Assembly (NCBI GenBank): GCA_947579665.1
Contig: OX388346.1
Location: forward strand, 92,258,615-92,322,614
Length of the DNA stretch: 64,000 nucleotides
Direction: 5' to 3'
DNA from: Sympetrum striolatum
Lineage: Eukaryota; Arthropoda; Insecta; Odonata; Libellulidae
In this document: positions 36,101 through 47,996 of the stretch, piece after piece
Position numbering within the stretch: position 1 is the first letter of the stretch
How the letters are laid out: every line of letters begins with the position of its first letter
Program-made: the position numbers and the translations under genes
Notes under the pieces: generated by a model
What the model saw: only the letters and a program-made list of their open reading frames with translations
Databases searched by the model: none
Told to the model about the DNA's origin: nothing

Positions 36101-39100
36101 GATTGCTTATTCAACAGATGCTGATAACCGAATCGACTTCTCCTGAAATTGGCGGCAAAAACAGGGAGGGAGATAGCGTTTTGGCGCAAGTGCAGCTGGC
36201 GATCGCTGGATTAAGTGTTCGGCACGCTTATCGCTTCCGCCCGTAGCCCTCATTGCCGACGGCATTTACAGCACGGGGACAGATGCTCTTTTTCCAGCGG
36301 AGAATGAGTTGCCTGCATTACGGTTGACATCAAAGTAGACGTCAGAGAGTAAACCAGCGGAGATTCTGAAGAATAACAGCAAAAATATCGCTTTGAAATT
36401 CCGAATAAATGTTAAAGCTCGAGCTAACACTCGAGTTTTCGAGCGGAAATGTTTCCAAAATATGATATAATGCTACGGAGATTTTCAATCTCAATGTGAC
36501 AAATTTAAGGCGTGAATTCAATATTGGGTAGATCATAATTGATCGATTATAGTTAAGCGTTTGAACGTCTTGATTTTCTAAAACTTATTAAGAAACCTTT
36601 CAGGAATCAGAAAGATTTCCAAATACCTATGTACCCTGCAAACCACCTTTTCGGCATCTTCACTTTACTTCCTTTATTAGATTTCTTTCGATCGTTCTCG
36701 GAAAAATGAATTCTTGATGGGACTTTACAATTATTATAATTATTACAGAATCACTAAAAGTAGACCAATAATCTGGTGGCAGTTGTTATGCATTGCATAT
36801 TATAAATATACATATAGTCGTAAAATAGCCAAGTAAAAATAAATAGTCTTACCTTAGTATATTAATAGTCTATATAACATGGAAGACGCCCGATATCGGG
36901 TGCATCCTCGGAGAACATACACTCTCTGAATTTATTAGGTAAAACAATCTCTCATTAATAATTTCTAAACGTTCCAACCTTGTGTCAAGAAGCAACTGAG
37001 TGTTGTGCACTGATTTGTTGTGGCATTTCGTACCAAAACATCTCCTTTCGTTGCACTTTTTCAAATTCACGAATGGAGAAACTTAGCTAAAAATTGTTAG
37101 GAAAATTTAAATTTGAGGTAGGATAACGAAAGCTACTTTCCAAGGTCAATTTTCTTTAAATACAATTAATGGTAGTCACAAGTTTGAGAATAATTATGCT
37201 GATATTAATTCCACATGAAAATATTCAAAATACGCTAAATTTAGGTTAGATGGCAACATTTCCAACTGCCCAAGAACTTCGTCATTACCCAATAAAATAA
37301 AAAAGTAATAAAGAGGCAGTACTTGTGTGATAAAGAGCACACTATTGAAATACTATTTTTCGAGCGTATTTTTCGAATTATAAACTGGCAGAATTGCATT
37401 TAGAGGAAGAAGACCTAAATCCCACAACTTAGGATTCGCCCGTAAATTACAAATGCAGAATCCGCTGTAAAAATATTTACTTCCGTCCGAAATTCGACCT
37501 TTCATCGTGAGCACAATGGAAGGTAAAAAGAAGTGTTTCCCCACAGTGCGCTACCGCTATTTCAATATTACGAAATACCGAAATTGCAAGAATCTCCACG
37601 ATGAGTCACCGAGTTCACCTTTTGGTCTGATTTGGGAAACAATCGAGGCGAAGACGCGAAACAAGAAATGGGAGAGATCATTTCACAACAGTAAATCTTC
37701 CAAATATGTTTTAAGTTAGCAGACTAAATGGGCATCTCGAGATAACGCATTCGCCGGTGGAATCCCAAGCACATACTGATTGCATCACATCACTTTATGA
37801 GCATCTCCAAGAGAATTTCAGTTTATGGGAGAGATTTCTTAAAAAAAAACAATCCTTGCTCTACATTAATCCCATTACTTAACAACTGGAACTGATGACT
37901 TTTTTAGTTCAGGAAATAAACAAATAGATGAGAATTTGGAAGGAAATTCAAAGGGATAATCTACAAGAATGATTACAGGATGACTTTGTCTAAGTAAAAG
38001 AATGAAGGAGGTGGATATTAACATAAATTATTTGTATTACTTATGAGTTAAGATTTTGACAGGTGATCGGACAAAATGGGATTTCTACGTTTGGATACAG
38101 CAGAATTCTTATCCAAATTAATTTTTTTTCTTATATTAGAGGAAAGAAACGAATCATTGGTGATGAGATTGAGGCAACCAAAAATTAAAAATTTAAGATA
38201 AAAGGAAAAAGGATAAACTATGAATGATGTCTAGCTGAAGATATTGCCCGATCAGCCTTCAACCAAAAGATATATTCTCAGGATAGAGAATAGAGAACTA
38301 TTATGGGGAATAGATGTTAAGCTAAGAAGAAGACGAAATCTTATACTCTATAATATATTGAATGTGGCGATTAAGCAATTCTTAAAATGCAAAAATAATT
38401 TAAAGTAGAATCTTTTAGAGAAAAAAATACTTCAAAAAGAAAATTAGAAAAGCTACTCTGATCTTCAACGCATATCTTCCTATTTGATGGTCATTAAATG
38501 AACTGAAATGAAATTAGCTTGAGGGCTGTTTTAAGAGCTTGAACATTAAGACAGAACCGATACATGGAATACTAATGCAGTTGTATTATTATTTGGTAGT
38601 ACTATAGAATTATTGAGTAACTGTAATTGATAGTTATAAAGCCATAGTATTACTATATATTCCCGTTCCTTGATACATAATCCAACATATTGTGGAATCT
38701 ACTCAATATGAAAAACACGGTCGAGAAAATTCGATTTTCTCATCTCCTGCACCGCTTTTTCAGCGTGACATACATTTTACGTATTTAACGAAGTGACCGC
38801 ATAAATTGCTCTTAACGTCTTCGTTGATTAGCGGTTAATATAGACCGTTAAAGTATCAGCAGTAAGACAGATCGGTGCAAAACAAATTATGTCCTCGCGC
38901 GTGATTTAATCCTCATTCTGATAAAAGCGCCCTCTATTTTCAGCGATCGCAGAGTTACGGCCCTTCGAACGCTTTTCTAAAAAGCGGACCCATTGAAATC
39001 CAGCGACAATAAATTGAAATTGAAACATCTCCCCGCTATCGAATGCAAAATTCCCGGTAATATATATTCGGGGCACATGCTAACGGCACTTAAACCCACT

Positions 39101-39895
39101 ATTTATAACTTTCCCTCGGTCAGGACGGAATTTTATGGCGCAGCTTTTTTCTCCAAGCGCATTGCAGTGCTTATCTCTGAAAGTACAGAGGCCGTAAAAG
39201 AACGAAAAGTTCGAGAATTGAAACGAGGAGAGACATCTCGAGGGGCCTCGAAATGACAAAGAAATGCAGACGAAGTCGTTTGTCAAAACGTTTACTTAAG
39301 TAGGCGTATTGTTCTCTTCGGAGAATTTAATGAATCTTTAACGCGGGAAGGCAGAAATAATCGTAATGCTCAGATACAGAAGGAACGAATTTCACGTGAC
39401 ATCTCTTTCGTTTGAAGGTAATAAAACGTGCATGGAACAGGATTAGTGTAGTCTTTCAAAAATGTAGGCCAAATTCCACTGAAAAAAGGATGGACGGATC
39501 TTCAACTATGCTCGGCATTGGCATGCATCTTATATTGGCAATTTTATCAAAATAAAACTGTTTATCGACACTGGAGAGTTTATTGCAAATCTTGAAATAA
39601 ATCAATCAAAATCAAACATGAAATATAGACGCAACGTGACTGAAAGTTAAAAAGAAGAGAAGAACTTACTGCAATAGAAATGTTCGGAAGCATTACGGTA
39701 TATTACATTCTAAATAATGAAATGGAAACCAAGTATGCTTGTTCTACAATGCATTAAAACATTCTAGCATACTTGCGTAACGCTTCCACCAAAGTTATTC
39801 TAAATTCCTCTCATTTCAAAATCCTAAGAGATGAAATCCACAGAGGAAGGCGTTGTTTTCTGGAAATCCATCATAAGAAAATAGATGGAACTACT
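30119..39895. other. Long AT-rich stretch, no gene supported
   Basis: Almost 10 kb. The longest frame is 121 codons (32582-32947, plus): Lys-rich in its first half, with no family and no splice context, so probably chance in A-rich DNA. A purine-rich tract lies at about 32040-32165. A dinucleotide (AT)n lies at 35470-35487. GC-richer patches at 36120-36310 and 38880-39260 lack exon signals. Confidence 0.45.
35470..35487. repeat. (AT)n microsatellite
   Basis: About nine uninterrupted AT units. Confidence 0.9.
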
Positions 39896-39990
39896 TATAC
39901 TTTTTCCACAGTTTATTTTAAGACGACCGATTTCAGCGGACCATCTGAAGATGATGACCGTCGTTTAAAATAAACTGCGGAAGAAGTACT
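39896..39990. repeat. Small foldback with CCACAGTTTATTTTA arms
   Basis: The left arm TACTTTTTCCACAGTTTATT...AAGACG (39898-39926) is matched by the right arm. The reverse complement of the right arm is TACTTCTTCCGCAGTTTATT...AAACG (39962-39988). The loop includes GACCGATTTCAGCGG and ATCTGAAGATGA. A related stretch (CTTCCACACTATTTGACTTT ... GACCGGTTTCGGC) occurs at 52806-52846. Confidence 0.75.
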
Positions 39991-40105
39991 CCCTCCATTT
40001 ATTATCTCCCAAGAGATGACCGATTTGCTGGTGACCTGGTGATTTGCTGATGACCTGTGGTCACCACTAAGCCACCAATCGCTTCCAGAACGCTTTCATA
40101 AAACT

Positions 40106-40229
40106 AGTTGTATAGTTAAAAGTGCTTCCACAGCTTAGATCATTTCGCACATTGGCTCCCACCAGGAATCGAACCCGGGACCACTTTGCTCATAGCCAAA
40201 CACGTAAACCACACGAGCATACGGGAGCT
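40106..40229 (-). repeat. tRNA-derived SINE copy, minus strand
   Basis: On the minus strand the head AGCTCCCGTATGCTCGTGTGG leads to the B box GGTTCGATTCC at about 40165, acceptor-like GGGAGCC, and body AATGTGCGAAATGATCTAAG then CTGTGGAAGCACTTTTAACT. The head differs from the other copies by an insertion between the A- and B-box regions. Confidence 0.82.
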
Positions 40230-41485
40230 CGCTCCCGTAAAAACGGAGTGAAACTGCTCCGAGAAAGTCTTCATTTGTTTGGCAGAAAAATAAAAGTCCT
40301 GGGTTCGTGTTCCATTCACATTTCACTTTCACTTTCACCAGCGTGAGTGATTCAAGGTAAAGAGCCCAAGTATTGATTTGGATCAAAGACAACGCACAAT
40401 CAAATCGCTCTTAAAAAAATTGGAACGAGCTAAATGCCGTGATCAACCATTAGGAATCGGTGTACAATCAGCTTTTACAGATAAAATTGTACTTTGCGGA
40501 GTCAGGAGTAGCGAATCTAATGCACTAAGCATAAATATATTAGCATGACTGCTGTCCAGCTCCAAATCCAATTCCCTTTGAATCTTAATCGACTGTGCAC
40601 GCAAATTTCCTCGATTGGCTTTGCGAGAGAATCCCAAATGCACGAGTGTTTCACTGTGTGGAGATCAATTAAAGCGAATTATGTGTGTAGCATTGATTAA
40701 AGAGAACAGGATAAAATGTATTACGGATTAAAAACACATTCTTGGACAGAAATCGAATCGGAGTCTTTCAACGGTAAAACTAATTGAATGAACCAAAATC
40801 CGAAATATTCATGGCTTATATAAAAGATAAATCAGCAGTGATATAAAATTGAATTTATAAATGCGGCTTGATGAATACAGAGCAGCAAAATTTTCCTATC
40901 TCCAACCCATATCATAATGCACATGATCGAATAAATTTAAAATTCCATTTAATTACGTTAAATCTCATTAGAGATATCTGATATAATGCTTGCAATATTA
41001 TCAAACGAGTCGTATTCTTGTAATAATTAGTAATTATTATTATCGATCGAGGTTTTTGACCACAAACATAAACCCAAATATTAAACCATAGGACCCTATA
41101 AAAATTTATTTTAGGCAAATTGTCAAGATTTTAATACAAACTGCAACCTTAGGAAAGTGTCGCCTGTCTTTCAAGATCTTAACAGAATTTACTGAAGAGT
41201 TCGAAGTGCACGGCATCAGAAATACATTGCTATTGAGAATAATTTCCATTAGCCAATATTTTCTTAAAAAATTATGCCCGAGTTAATAGAACATTAAGTT
41301 AAATAACATTTACAGAAATAGTTAATTGTATTTTCAGAAATAGTTCATAACATTTCCAGAAATAATCAATAACATTTCCAGAAATTTCAGATGCATCATC
41401 AGCAGAAAATCATTGCTAACGTCATGATTCCAATTCTGTTTTCTTTCGAATTTCAGATATTTTTACGAAACCTTTGACAGGGCGG
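40230..41485. other. Intergenic, nothing recognised
   Basis: Short frames overlap the SINE region (40122-40392) and are its shadows. The rest is AT-rich. Confidence 0.4.
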
Positions 41486-41489
41486 AGTT

Positions 41490-41577
41490 TTTTGTTTATG
41501 TTTCGAGGTTTGGCCTTATCTAGAACTACGGCCATTCTGGCCTATAATCCAACTGTGACAGGGATAAAGAAATAAAT
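41490..41577 (+). mobile_element. LINE-like 3' end with GGCC hairpin
   Basis: A stem-loop GGCCATTCTGGCC at about 41531-41543 is followed within 30 bp by AATAAAT-type tail sequence (about 41568-41576). It matches the general layout of the other LINE ends, but no coding part or sister copy is seen. Confidence 0.45.
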
Positions 41578-42310
41578 CAGAAACATTCCTAAAAACGAAA
41601 AAGGCGAGTGTATCTGGGAGAGCAATTTTCAAAGATGACAAAATGCATCACAGCAATTCTTTTATTTTGTCGAGAGTGGAGCCAACGGATTGCCAAAAAT
41701 AATACAGAAAGCGGTCGATGCGAAGTCAGAATCATTGGAATGTAATGATGTGGTAGCAATTTCGACGCCGATGGAATAGAATTAATTCGAAAATGGGATT
41801 GGATGGCGACACGAATTGTGTGTCGAAAGATGATTGGAGACAGGTCATTCAAGGATCAAATTCGACACATGAGAGAGGTAGAGACGATCTGCACGGCAGT
41901 CTTAGACACTTCTTCCACAAAAATATCACGAATATAGCACCATTAAATAAGAGGATGAAGGAGATGTGGGAATTTCACGTATTTATCGAAAATTTGAAAT
42001 AGAAAATAAACATTGAAATAAAATATAAAAATCAAAGTTCGTTCAACTATTACGCAATTTCTCTAATAGTGAATCTTAACAGCCCCTTATTTTCGTTTTG
42101 TTTTTAGAGTCACATCTTTTTCGTGGTATTGTAATTGTGATTGAAGATGGTGAAAGTTATGAACTACAACATTTGTACATTTCAAAAAAGGGGGCTAACA
42201 GACTCAAGATGCTCTTGCGAACGGCTAATTTCGTGAAAATGTATTATACAAGCACCAATATTCATAACTATGTGCAATTATTTCAGTTGGCTAAAATACT
42301 GTTTTATAAT
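41578..42310. other. Intergenic; possible repeat interior
   Basis: Short chance frames (41589-42002). The frame at 42098-42442 runs into the microsatellite and is not a gene. Confidence 0.4.
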
Positions 42311-42321
42311 GATAATAATAA

Positions 42322-42359
<38 letters not shown>
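42311..42359. repeat. (AAT)n followed by (AT)n microsatellite
   Basis: (ATA/AAT)n at 42311-42329 passes directly into about fifteen AT units at 42331-42359. Confidence 0.95.
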
Positions 42360-42362
<3 letters not shown>

Positions 42363-42530
42363 ATGAAAGTGGCATTCACCAACCGGCAGTAGGACAGCCT
42401 GGTGAATTATTCAAGTACAATTTTCATGATGAGCTTCTTTAATGGAAATTTATCCGGACGTAAAAGCACCACCCATTCGGATGTCCGGGAGGTGGTGGCA
42501 TTGAAGAGGTCCATCATGAAGAAAAGAATT
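42360..42530 (-). mobile_element. Possible LINE 3' UTR abutting microsatellite
   Basis: On the minus strand a CACCAGGCTG...CCGGTTGGTG stem-loop (42375-42403) is followed by the TTATTATA microsatellite. An ACCACC...GGTGGT stem-loop with GGACATCCGAATGG lies upstream (about 42470-42498). No coding motif is firm, so this is a guess from layout. Confidence 0.35.
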
Positions 42531-42550
42531 ACTATCCTGCAATTCGCAAC

Positions 42551-42610
42551 CTAATAATACATCATCTTTATTTGGGCGAGATTGAGACTAAAAGTCTCTT
42601 TTTCCATCTA
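42551..42610 (-). mobile_element. LINE 3' end, family L-A, copy 3
   Basis: The minus strand reads GATGGAAAAAGAGACTTTTA, then GTCTCAATCTCGCCCAAATA, then AAGATGATGTATTATT. It has a perfect GAGACTTTTAGTCTC stem-loop. It is the best-preserved of the three copies. Confidence 0.7.
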
Positions 42611-42904
42611 ACTCATATAATTTATTAATATTTAATTTATATTATATAGTTATATTAATAGTTTTAAAATGTCTAAGGATATACTATAGTCGACAACCAC
42701 ACCTAAAGGGTTAATTACTAAGTGATAAAGTTACAGCTTGAGTGTAATTCGGACACTTACTATGTCAAATTCAGAGTAATTTTATGATAAAGATGTTGGT
42801 TTTCATGTAGCAACATAATATTTTACCTTAAATATTCTGATTATAGTTACTTCGAGAATTACAGAGGTCGTGAGTGTTGAGATATATATCTCTGTGTCTT
42901 GTAT

Positions 42905-42962
42905 TTAGTTAGTTAGTTGGACCCTTTATTGGCGATGCACAGGTGGGCCTCTCTTCCACCTA
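42905..42962 (-). mobile_element. LINE/SINE 3' end with (AACT)n tail
   Basis: The minus strand reads GGTGGAAGAGAGGCCCACC (stem-loop), then GCCAATAAAGGGTCC with an AATAAA signal, then (AACT)n at 42905-42918. No coding remnant is recognised. Confidence 0.5.
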
Positions 42963-42969
42963 ACCTCGT

Positions 42970-44690
42970 ATATCGATTACATTTAAACTTATTAAAAACT
43001 CAACTTATTAAAAAAATACAAAGAAAAAGAGTAGGGTGTGGGGACAAATCTTTGCAACTGAAGGTTGGCAAAGAAAAAACCCACGTTGCGCGAAAACACC
43101 CACAAAGAAGGGGGGTGAAGAAAACCGCGAAAACACAGTAATAAAAATAAATACAATAATGCGAGCTAAATGATGCTGGAATAGGGTTGTCTAAGTTAGG
43201 AATGAAAGCAGTTTCGAACGTCAATGGCATAGGTTTCTTTACCTCCTCCACCGACTAACCTGCGACTGCTACGGTTTAAAAAGTAAATGATCCGTATTTA
43301 TATCCGAAAGAGCGCGTCGGGAAACTGATAAGGCGGGTGTTAATCCTCAAGAGCAAAATACGTGTTCGAGAGAAATTCGAAAAAAGAGGAAATGACGAAT
43401 TTAATCAAAATCAAGAGATCCGAAATTTTCAAGACGAGAGAAAATGAAACTACGCAGAACGTGTTAATTAACTTGGTAACGTTTGCCTCAAAACTCCATT
43501 CATTTGTCCAGAAACCAGGTGCGATTCAATTAAAGACCAATTAAGAGGCCTTGCAGCTGTGAAACGTCAGCCCTTTTATTACGCCGTCGGTATTAATTCG
43601 TATCCACGTGAAAGTGTATATTGTTCAATTTCACCCGAGTTTAGAGAAAAGACTGTAACTCTTGGCAAATTAGTTTTCGATTCGGGAAAGAAAAGTATAT
43701 CGACACATGAGGGACACTCACACATATTCTCCCACACCTGAGACATGGAAATTCAATTACACGTTTCTCGACTAAATATCTGGAGTTATCGTGTATAGGT
43801 TTATAAGCCGCCCTTAATTATTAAATTGAATTTATCTCTGTAAAATATATCTGACATCCATATAATCACCTGAGAATTTCGTTTTAAAGGGGTTAGACTC
43901 TTACTGTCACTTAAAGAAAGTAATTAGGACTAATATCCCAGTTTCAAAATCTTAAGGATTACGAAAAATTCTTACAATTTAAATTCTTGACGACAGGTTT
44001 GTCAGCAAATTAAAAACCATGAATTTTTACTCCTTTTATCTAGAGTTAAGGACAGTTTTTTTCTTGAAAAGTTTAATCCTTACCCTAAAAAAATATTAAT
44101 CTTATTTATATGAATGAAAGTCTTGGTCGCGTTCCTTTTATCGTAAAATTAAAATAAACATGCTAAGAGAAGATAGATGTGATTAAACTCTAAACTACTC
44201 AACAAAAATCCGAGGTTCAAAAAGCACAGAAATGTCATAAGAAGACACCTGGCGTACATATCCGCGTCTTACGTTTTCAAGCCAAGACATCCTTTCGTCT
44301 TCAATATTCAGACATTTTGGATAGAACAATATGACGAAATATTGAGAGACAAGGAGGAACATTTAGAAAATAGTGGTGACACTTATCTCGACGTACAGTA
44401 CAACTGAATTGTTTTAATGCTAGGCGATAACGACATAAGCAGCAGAAATGAGAAACATGGGAAGCATTACGGAAAATGTCGAATTAGACAAAGTAATTCA
44501 CTCAGGTATGAAATCAAATTTATAAAACAATAGAAGTAATAGACATTAAATACAAAAAGTAATGGAAATATCTTTACAATGGAAAACAAAATTCGCCTTT
44601 TATTATACGTATTGCCTTTCAAAAACTTACAAAAATATTGCGTATTGCCTTTTAAAAACAAATACTTAATGACAGCTCGATACTCGATTT
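42970..44690. other. Intergenic, nothing recognised
   Basis: Short frames at 42917-43251 and 43362-43741, none with a motif or splice context. Confidence 0.4.
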
Positions 44691-44699
44691 TGTCCAATT

Positions 44700-44870
44700 T
44701 CACAAAAACACATCAAATCACTCAAACGATTGTTACATAACAACTGCGCTTCCAAAATGGCTGAAACTTTGGTGAGTTTGTCAACAGATGAACAACGAAA
44801 ATTCACTAGCTTTTATTTACGAGTGCTGCCATCTTCACGTTGAGGTCGGAAACTATTCAGACCACCCTCG
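44700..44870 (-). mobile_element. mariner-like terminal fragment
   Basis: Read on the minus strand the segment begins at TA with CGAGGGTGGTCTGAATAGTT then TCCGACCTC, the form of a mariner terminal inverted repeat with its TA target. It continues through about 170 bp resembling a mariner untranslated end. No transposase frame follows toward 44200, so only an end is left. It is different from the 6.2 kb end. Confidence 0.6.
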
Positions 44871-44872
44871 TA

Positions 44873-47683
44873 TAACAGAAATGAATAATTGCGCCTAATT
44901 AAATTAGACTCATGAGTATGGGACTCATAAACTAATAATTAGACTCATGAGTATGGGAAGACTGTGTGAAATCAGAAGTCAAAGAGCTGATTAAGTACTT
45001 GATCATAAAAAAACAGTTTAAAAACGAAAGCCACGAAAATGAATAAAATTTACGTACCCAAGGTAGTTTCATCCGTTTCTGAAATGCATCATCCTTTTTA
45101 TTGCCACGCCATTCGCCATTAAGCTCAGACTTTATTTTAGAGATTATCAAATGACGAAAGAGCTTTCGCCTCAGGAGAGAATCGATTTAGGAAAGCCATT
45201 TAAGTTCGGGGGGCGAAGATTATAAAGTGAAAGGGGAATATGATAGAAGAGGCTCGAATTAATGAGTAATTATCGAATTGGGAGAGAAATTTAGGCGAGC
45301 ACTTCGCTCGCAACAGATTCTCGAGGGATCAAAGGAGGAACCAATATTTAAATGGAAGTATGTAAATTATGGGTTAGACATAAGGACGATTCTACTAATG
45401 GCTCCAATTCTATCGACATAAAGAAGAATGTTCGCTTTTGCACTTGCGATCGACGGTGAAGGATCAATTAGGGGAAATTCCAGCTGCCGGATCTACGTAT
45501 TTTACAATTTATACCACAAGTTGGAAACTGTCAGTTAGCTATATCAAGTATGACGTCTATCCTTAAGGTAAAAACAAGTGCCAGCAATCTATCCGGTGCT
45601 GAGAAGATTTTTCCAAACAGATGGTTCAGTCTATCAAAAAATATTACATTAACTTTAAAGGTATTTAAGATATTTCATTTCCATAAAGTAGTACATACAT
45701 TATAAGTACTAACTAACTATTAGTTCTTAAAAGTTACCTGATCATCAAAGTTTTTGATAGGTTTGATGTTTTTGCGGATACTTATGTCATAAAAAGTTTT
45801 AAAAATTTAAAAAAACTTTAAAAATGAAGCGTTCATTTACTCAATGTAGGAAGTAATAAGTTGGTAATGAGCCGAAGCAATGTCTAGGATAAAATCAGTT
45901 ATGTAGAATCATCCGTTGGTCGATAAAGAGGATTAAATGGTTCCAGCGAACGTTCGCCAACATTCCTCGGTGAGGGTAAACATTTTGAGCTGATTAGACA
46001 ATTTTAAGGGATTGGACTGGCGATGTGGACCCAGGAAAATCAATCTTAATCTAGAAGAAAAAATATTTTCACTCACTAACGATTCGCTAACATATACCAA
46101 TCAGAATGAAAATGATATAAAATATTACAAGGAAGAATAAGGAATATTTTAAGTCGATCGAATAAATCTAAAAACTTTCATATAAAGCAGTTTTAGTTGA
46201 CATTACGATTATTTAAAGCAAAATTGCTGACGAACCTATAGATAGTACGAAAACTTGGTTCACATTTGGGATTATTTCTGATATTAAGAGTTTAAACAAC
46301 AGAAAAAAACAGGTTAGATTTTCCCTCCACACGGTTATTAATAACATTATTTAAAGATACGGCTTATTCTAACGTAAAAATGATAAGGATTTTACGCATT
46401 AAATTGCAATGGGCTCTAATGCACTGTTTGATGGAGACAGTTGAATGTGTTCACAGTGTGTTAAAAAATTTGGTGAGATTATTTTTGAAGAAACAAAAGC
46501 CCTAAGGCGTGTTAATGTAAAAAATATAAATATCGTAAATAAATCTAAGGAGCGTAAAATCCTCATGGTGCCGTACATGCAGATTCATTCAGCTCCCGTA
46601 GAGTTATAGGTAAAGGACCGTTCCTTTTCAACGACTGCGATTAATTGAGGAAACAAACGGAGATATCCAAACAGCGGAGAAGCGACGAACGCAGCAAACA
46701 TCGCGGAACGAACTTCAGTTATCTTTTATCGGATAATTGCGAGCCCTCGATTCCCCGACCTTCGCTCATAATGCAGAAACACGAGGAATAGATACGGCCG
46801 ATGCGGGAAATGCAGATTTTGACAACTCGCCCACTAAATGAGCCACGCGTAACCAATACATTTACCAACGAAAAATCCACTCCGTTTTTTCACTCGGTCT
46901 TACACTGGCCCAGTAAAACACCTCACCAATTATTTTTAACTGGCTTGCAGACACATTGGAGTCATGTTTAATAGAAAGTTTTGGCCAATTAGGACACTTT
47001 CATGTAGTTGAAGTGCTAAAAGGATTCTTCGTGCTTAAGGGAATATTTGTCAAGAAAAAAGAATTAGCTTGTGTAGTCCTTGAAGTACATGAAATCTATA
47101 GAGAAAACATAAAGTCCTGGATTATAGGGAATCATAATTAAAATAGAGGAAGTGGTTACCAACAATTCCGGGAAGGCAACAGACGTGTATGAGGAGAACA
47201 AGGAGTCATTTTTCATGTTTCCCAGACATATACATTGTGCAGTAAAATAATTGTTTTAATGAATCAATTGTGAAATACCTGCGATTAGATTTAAGAAAGA
47301 AGAACACTCAATAACTGTAATAATTGACTGTGAATTGCTTTAACTTCATTGAAAAATAAGAAGACAAAGAGTGGAAAATTGAGTACCAAAATTCGTCATT
47401 CGTTGGAATGCGTCTGAATGCGTCTAAACGCATTTTGGTGCCAACTCCTTTTCCAAATATCTACACCACGTGGCATACCTTGCAGTATGCAGTATCGCAT
47501 GTGCGGAGAATATTCTAATTAAATTTAACGGAGCTTCTATAATACTCGTTTCAAATGAAGCGCAAAAAACAAATTAATTTAAAGACACACGCGTAGCGAA
47601 AACTGGTAAATAACTAACGACTGAAGACAAATAGATTAATTTGTGGTGTACTTTCACTTACTCTTTATAACATCCCAACATAT
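44873..47683. other. Intergenic, nothing recognised
   Basis: AT-rich. A 16-bp sequence AGACTCATGAGTATGG occurs twice at 44906 and 44941. The GC-richer patch 46600-46870 has no exon signals. Confidence 0.4.
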
Positions 47684-47996
47684 ATCTGGTCACAATTAAA
47701 ATTCCGGGGGGATTTCATACGCGGGGAATTGATCTCCCGACAGATTGGTATTCAGGAAATTGATCCCCCGCGCTGATGTTATTCAGTCTTATGTTAATGT
47801 ATACGACCTGATTATTGGTTATTGTTATAAATAAATTAACCGGGGGGTTGGGTTGGGTTGGTAGTACAACATTAGCGCGGGGGTTCAATTCCCCGCGTAC
47901 GAATTCCCCGCGTACGTATTCCCCACGTACGAATTCCCCGCGTACGAATTACCCCCGGACCAATTCACCGGGCGCCATCTGGTTACAATTATAATT
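47684..47996. mobile_element. GC-rich palindromic element with 20-bp flanking repeat
   Basis: A 273-bp GC-rich block (47704-47976) is bordered by ATCTGGTCACAATTAAAATT (47684-47703) and ATCTGGTTACAATTATAATT (47977-47996), 18 of 20 identical and in direct orientation, like a long target-site duplication. The block is partly palindromic: TACGCGGGGAATTGA and CCCCCGCGCTGATGTT on the left are mirrored by TCAATTCCCCGCGTA and ACATTAGCGCGGGGG on the right. The right arm carries four 15-bp tandem units. No coding capacity; family unknown. Confidence 0.75.
47891..47950. repeat. 15-bp minisatellite, four units
   Basis: There are four contiguous units of CCCCGCGTACGAATT: 47891-47905, 47906-47920 (one change), 47921-47935 (one change) and 47936-47950. 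The unit contains the palindrome CGTACG and, across unit borders, GAATTC. It lies in the right arm of the palindromic element. Confidence 0.95.

Noticed and set aside
42098..42442. 114-codon frame ending in Tyr-Ile repeats
   Set aside because: It is produced by reading through the AT microsatellite.
47850..47870. Telomere-like TTGGG repeats
   Set aside because: Only three units inside a palindromic element, not the arthropod TTAGG motif.
47891..47950. CRISPR-like array
   Set aside because: The 15-bp units are contiguous with no spacers, and the host is a eukaryote.
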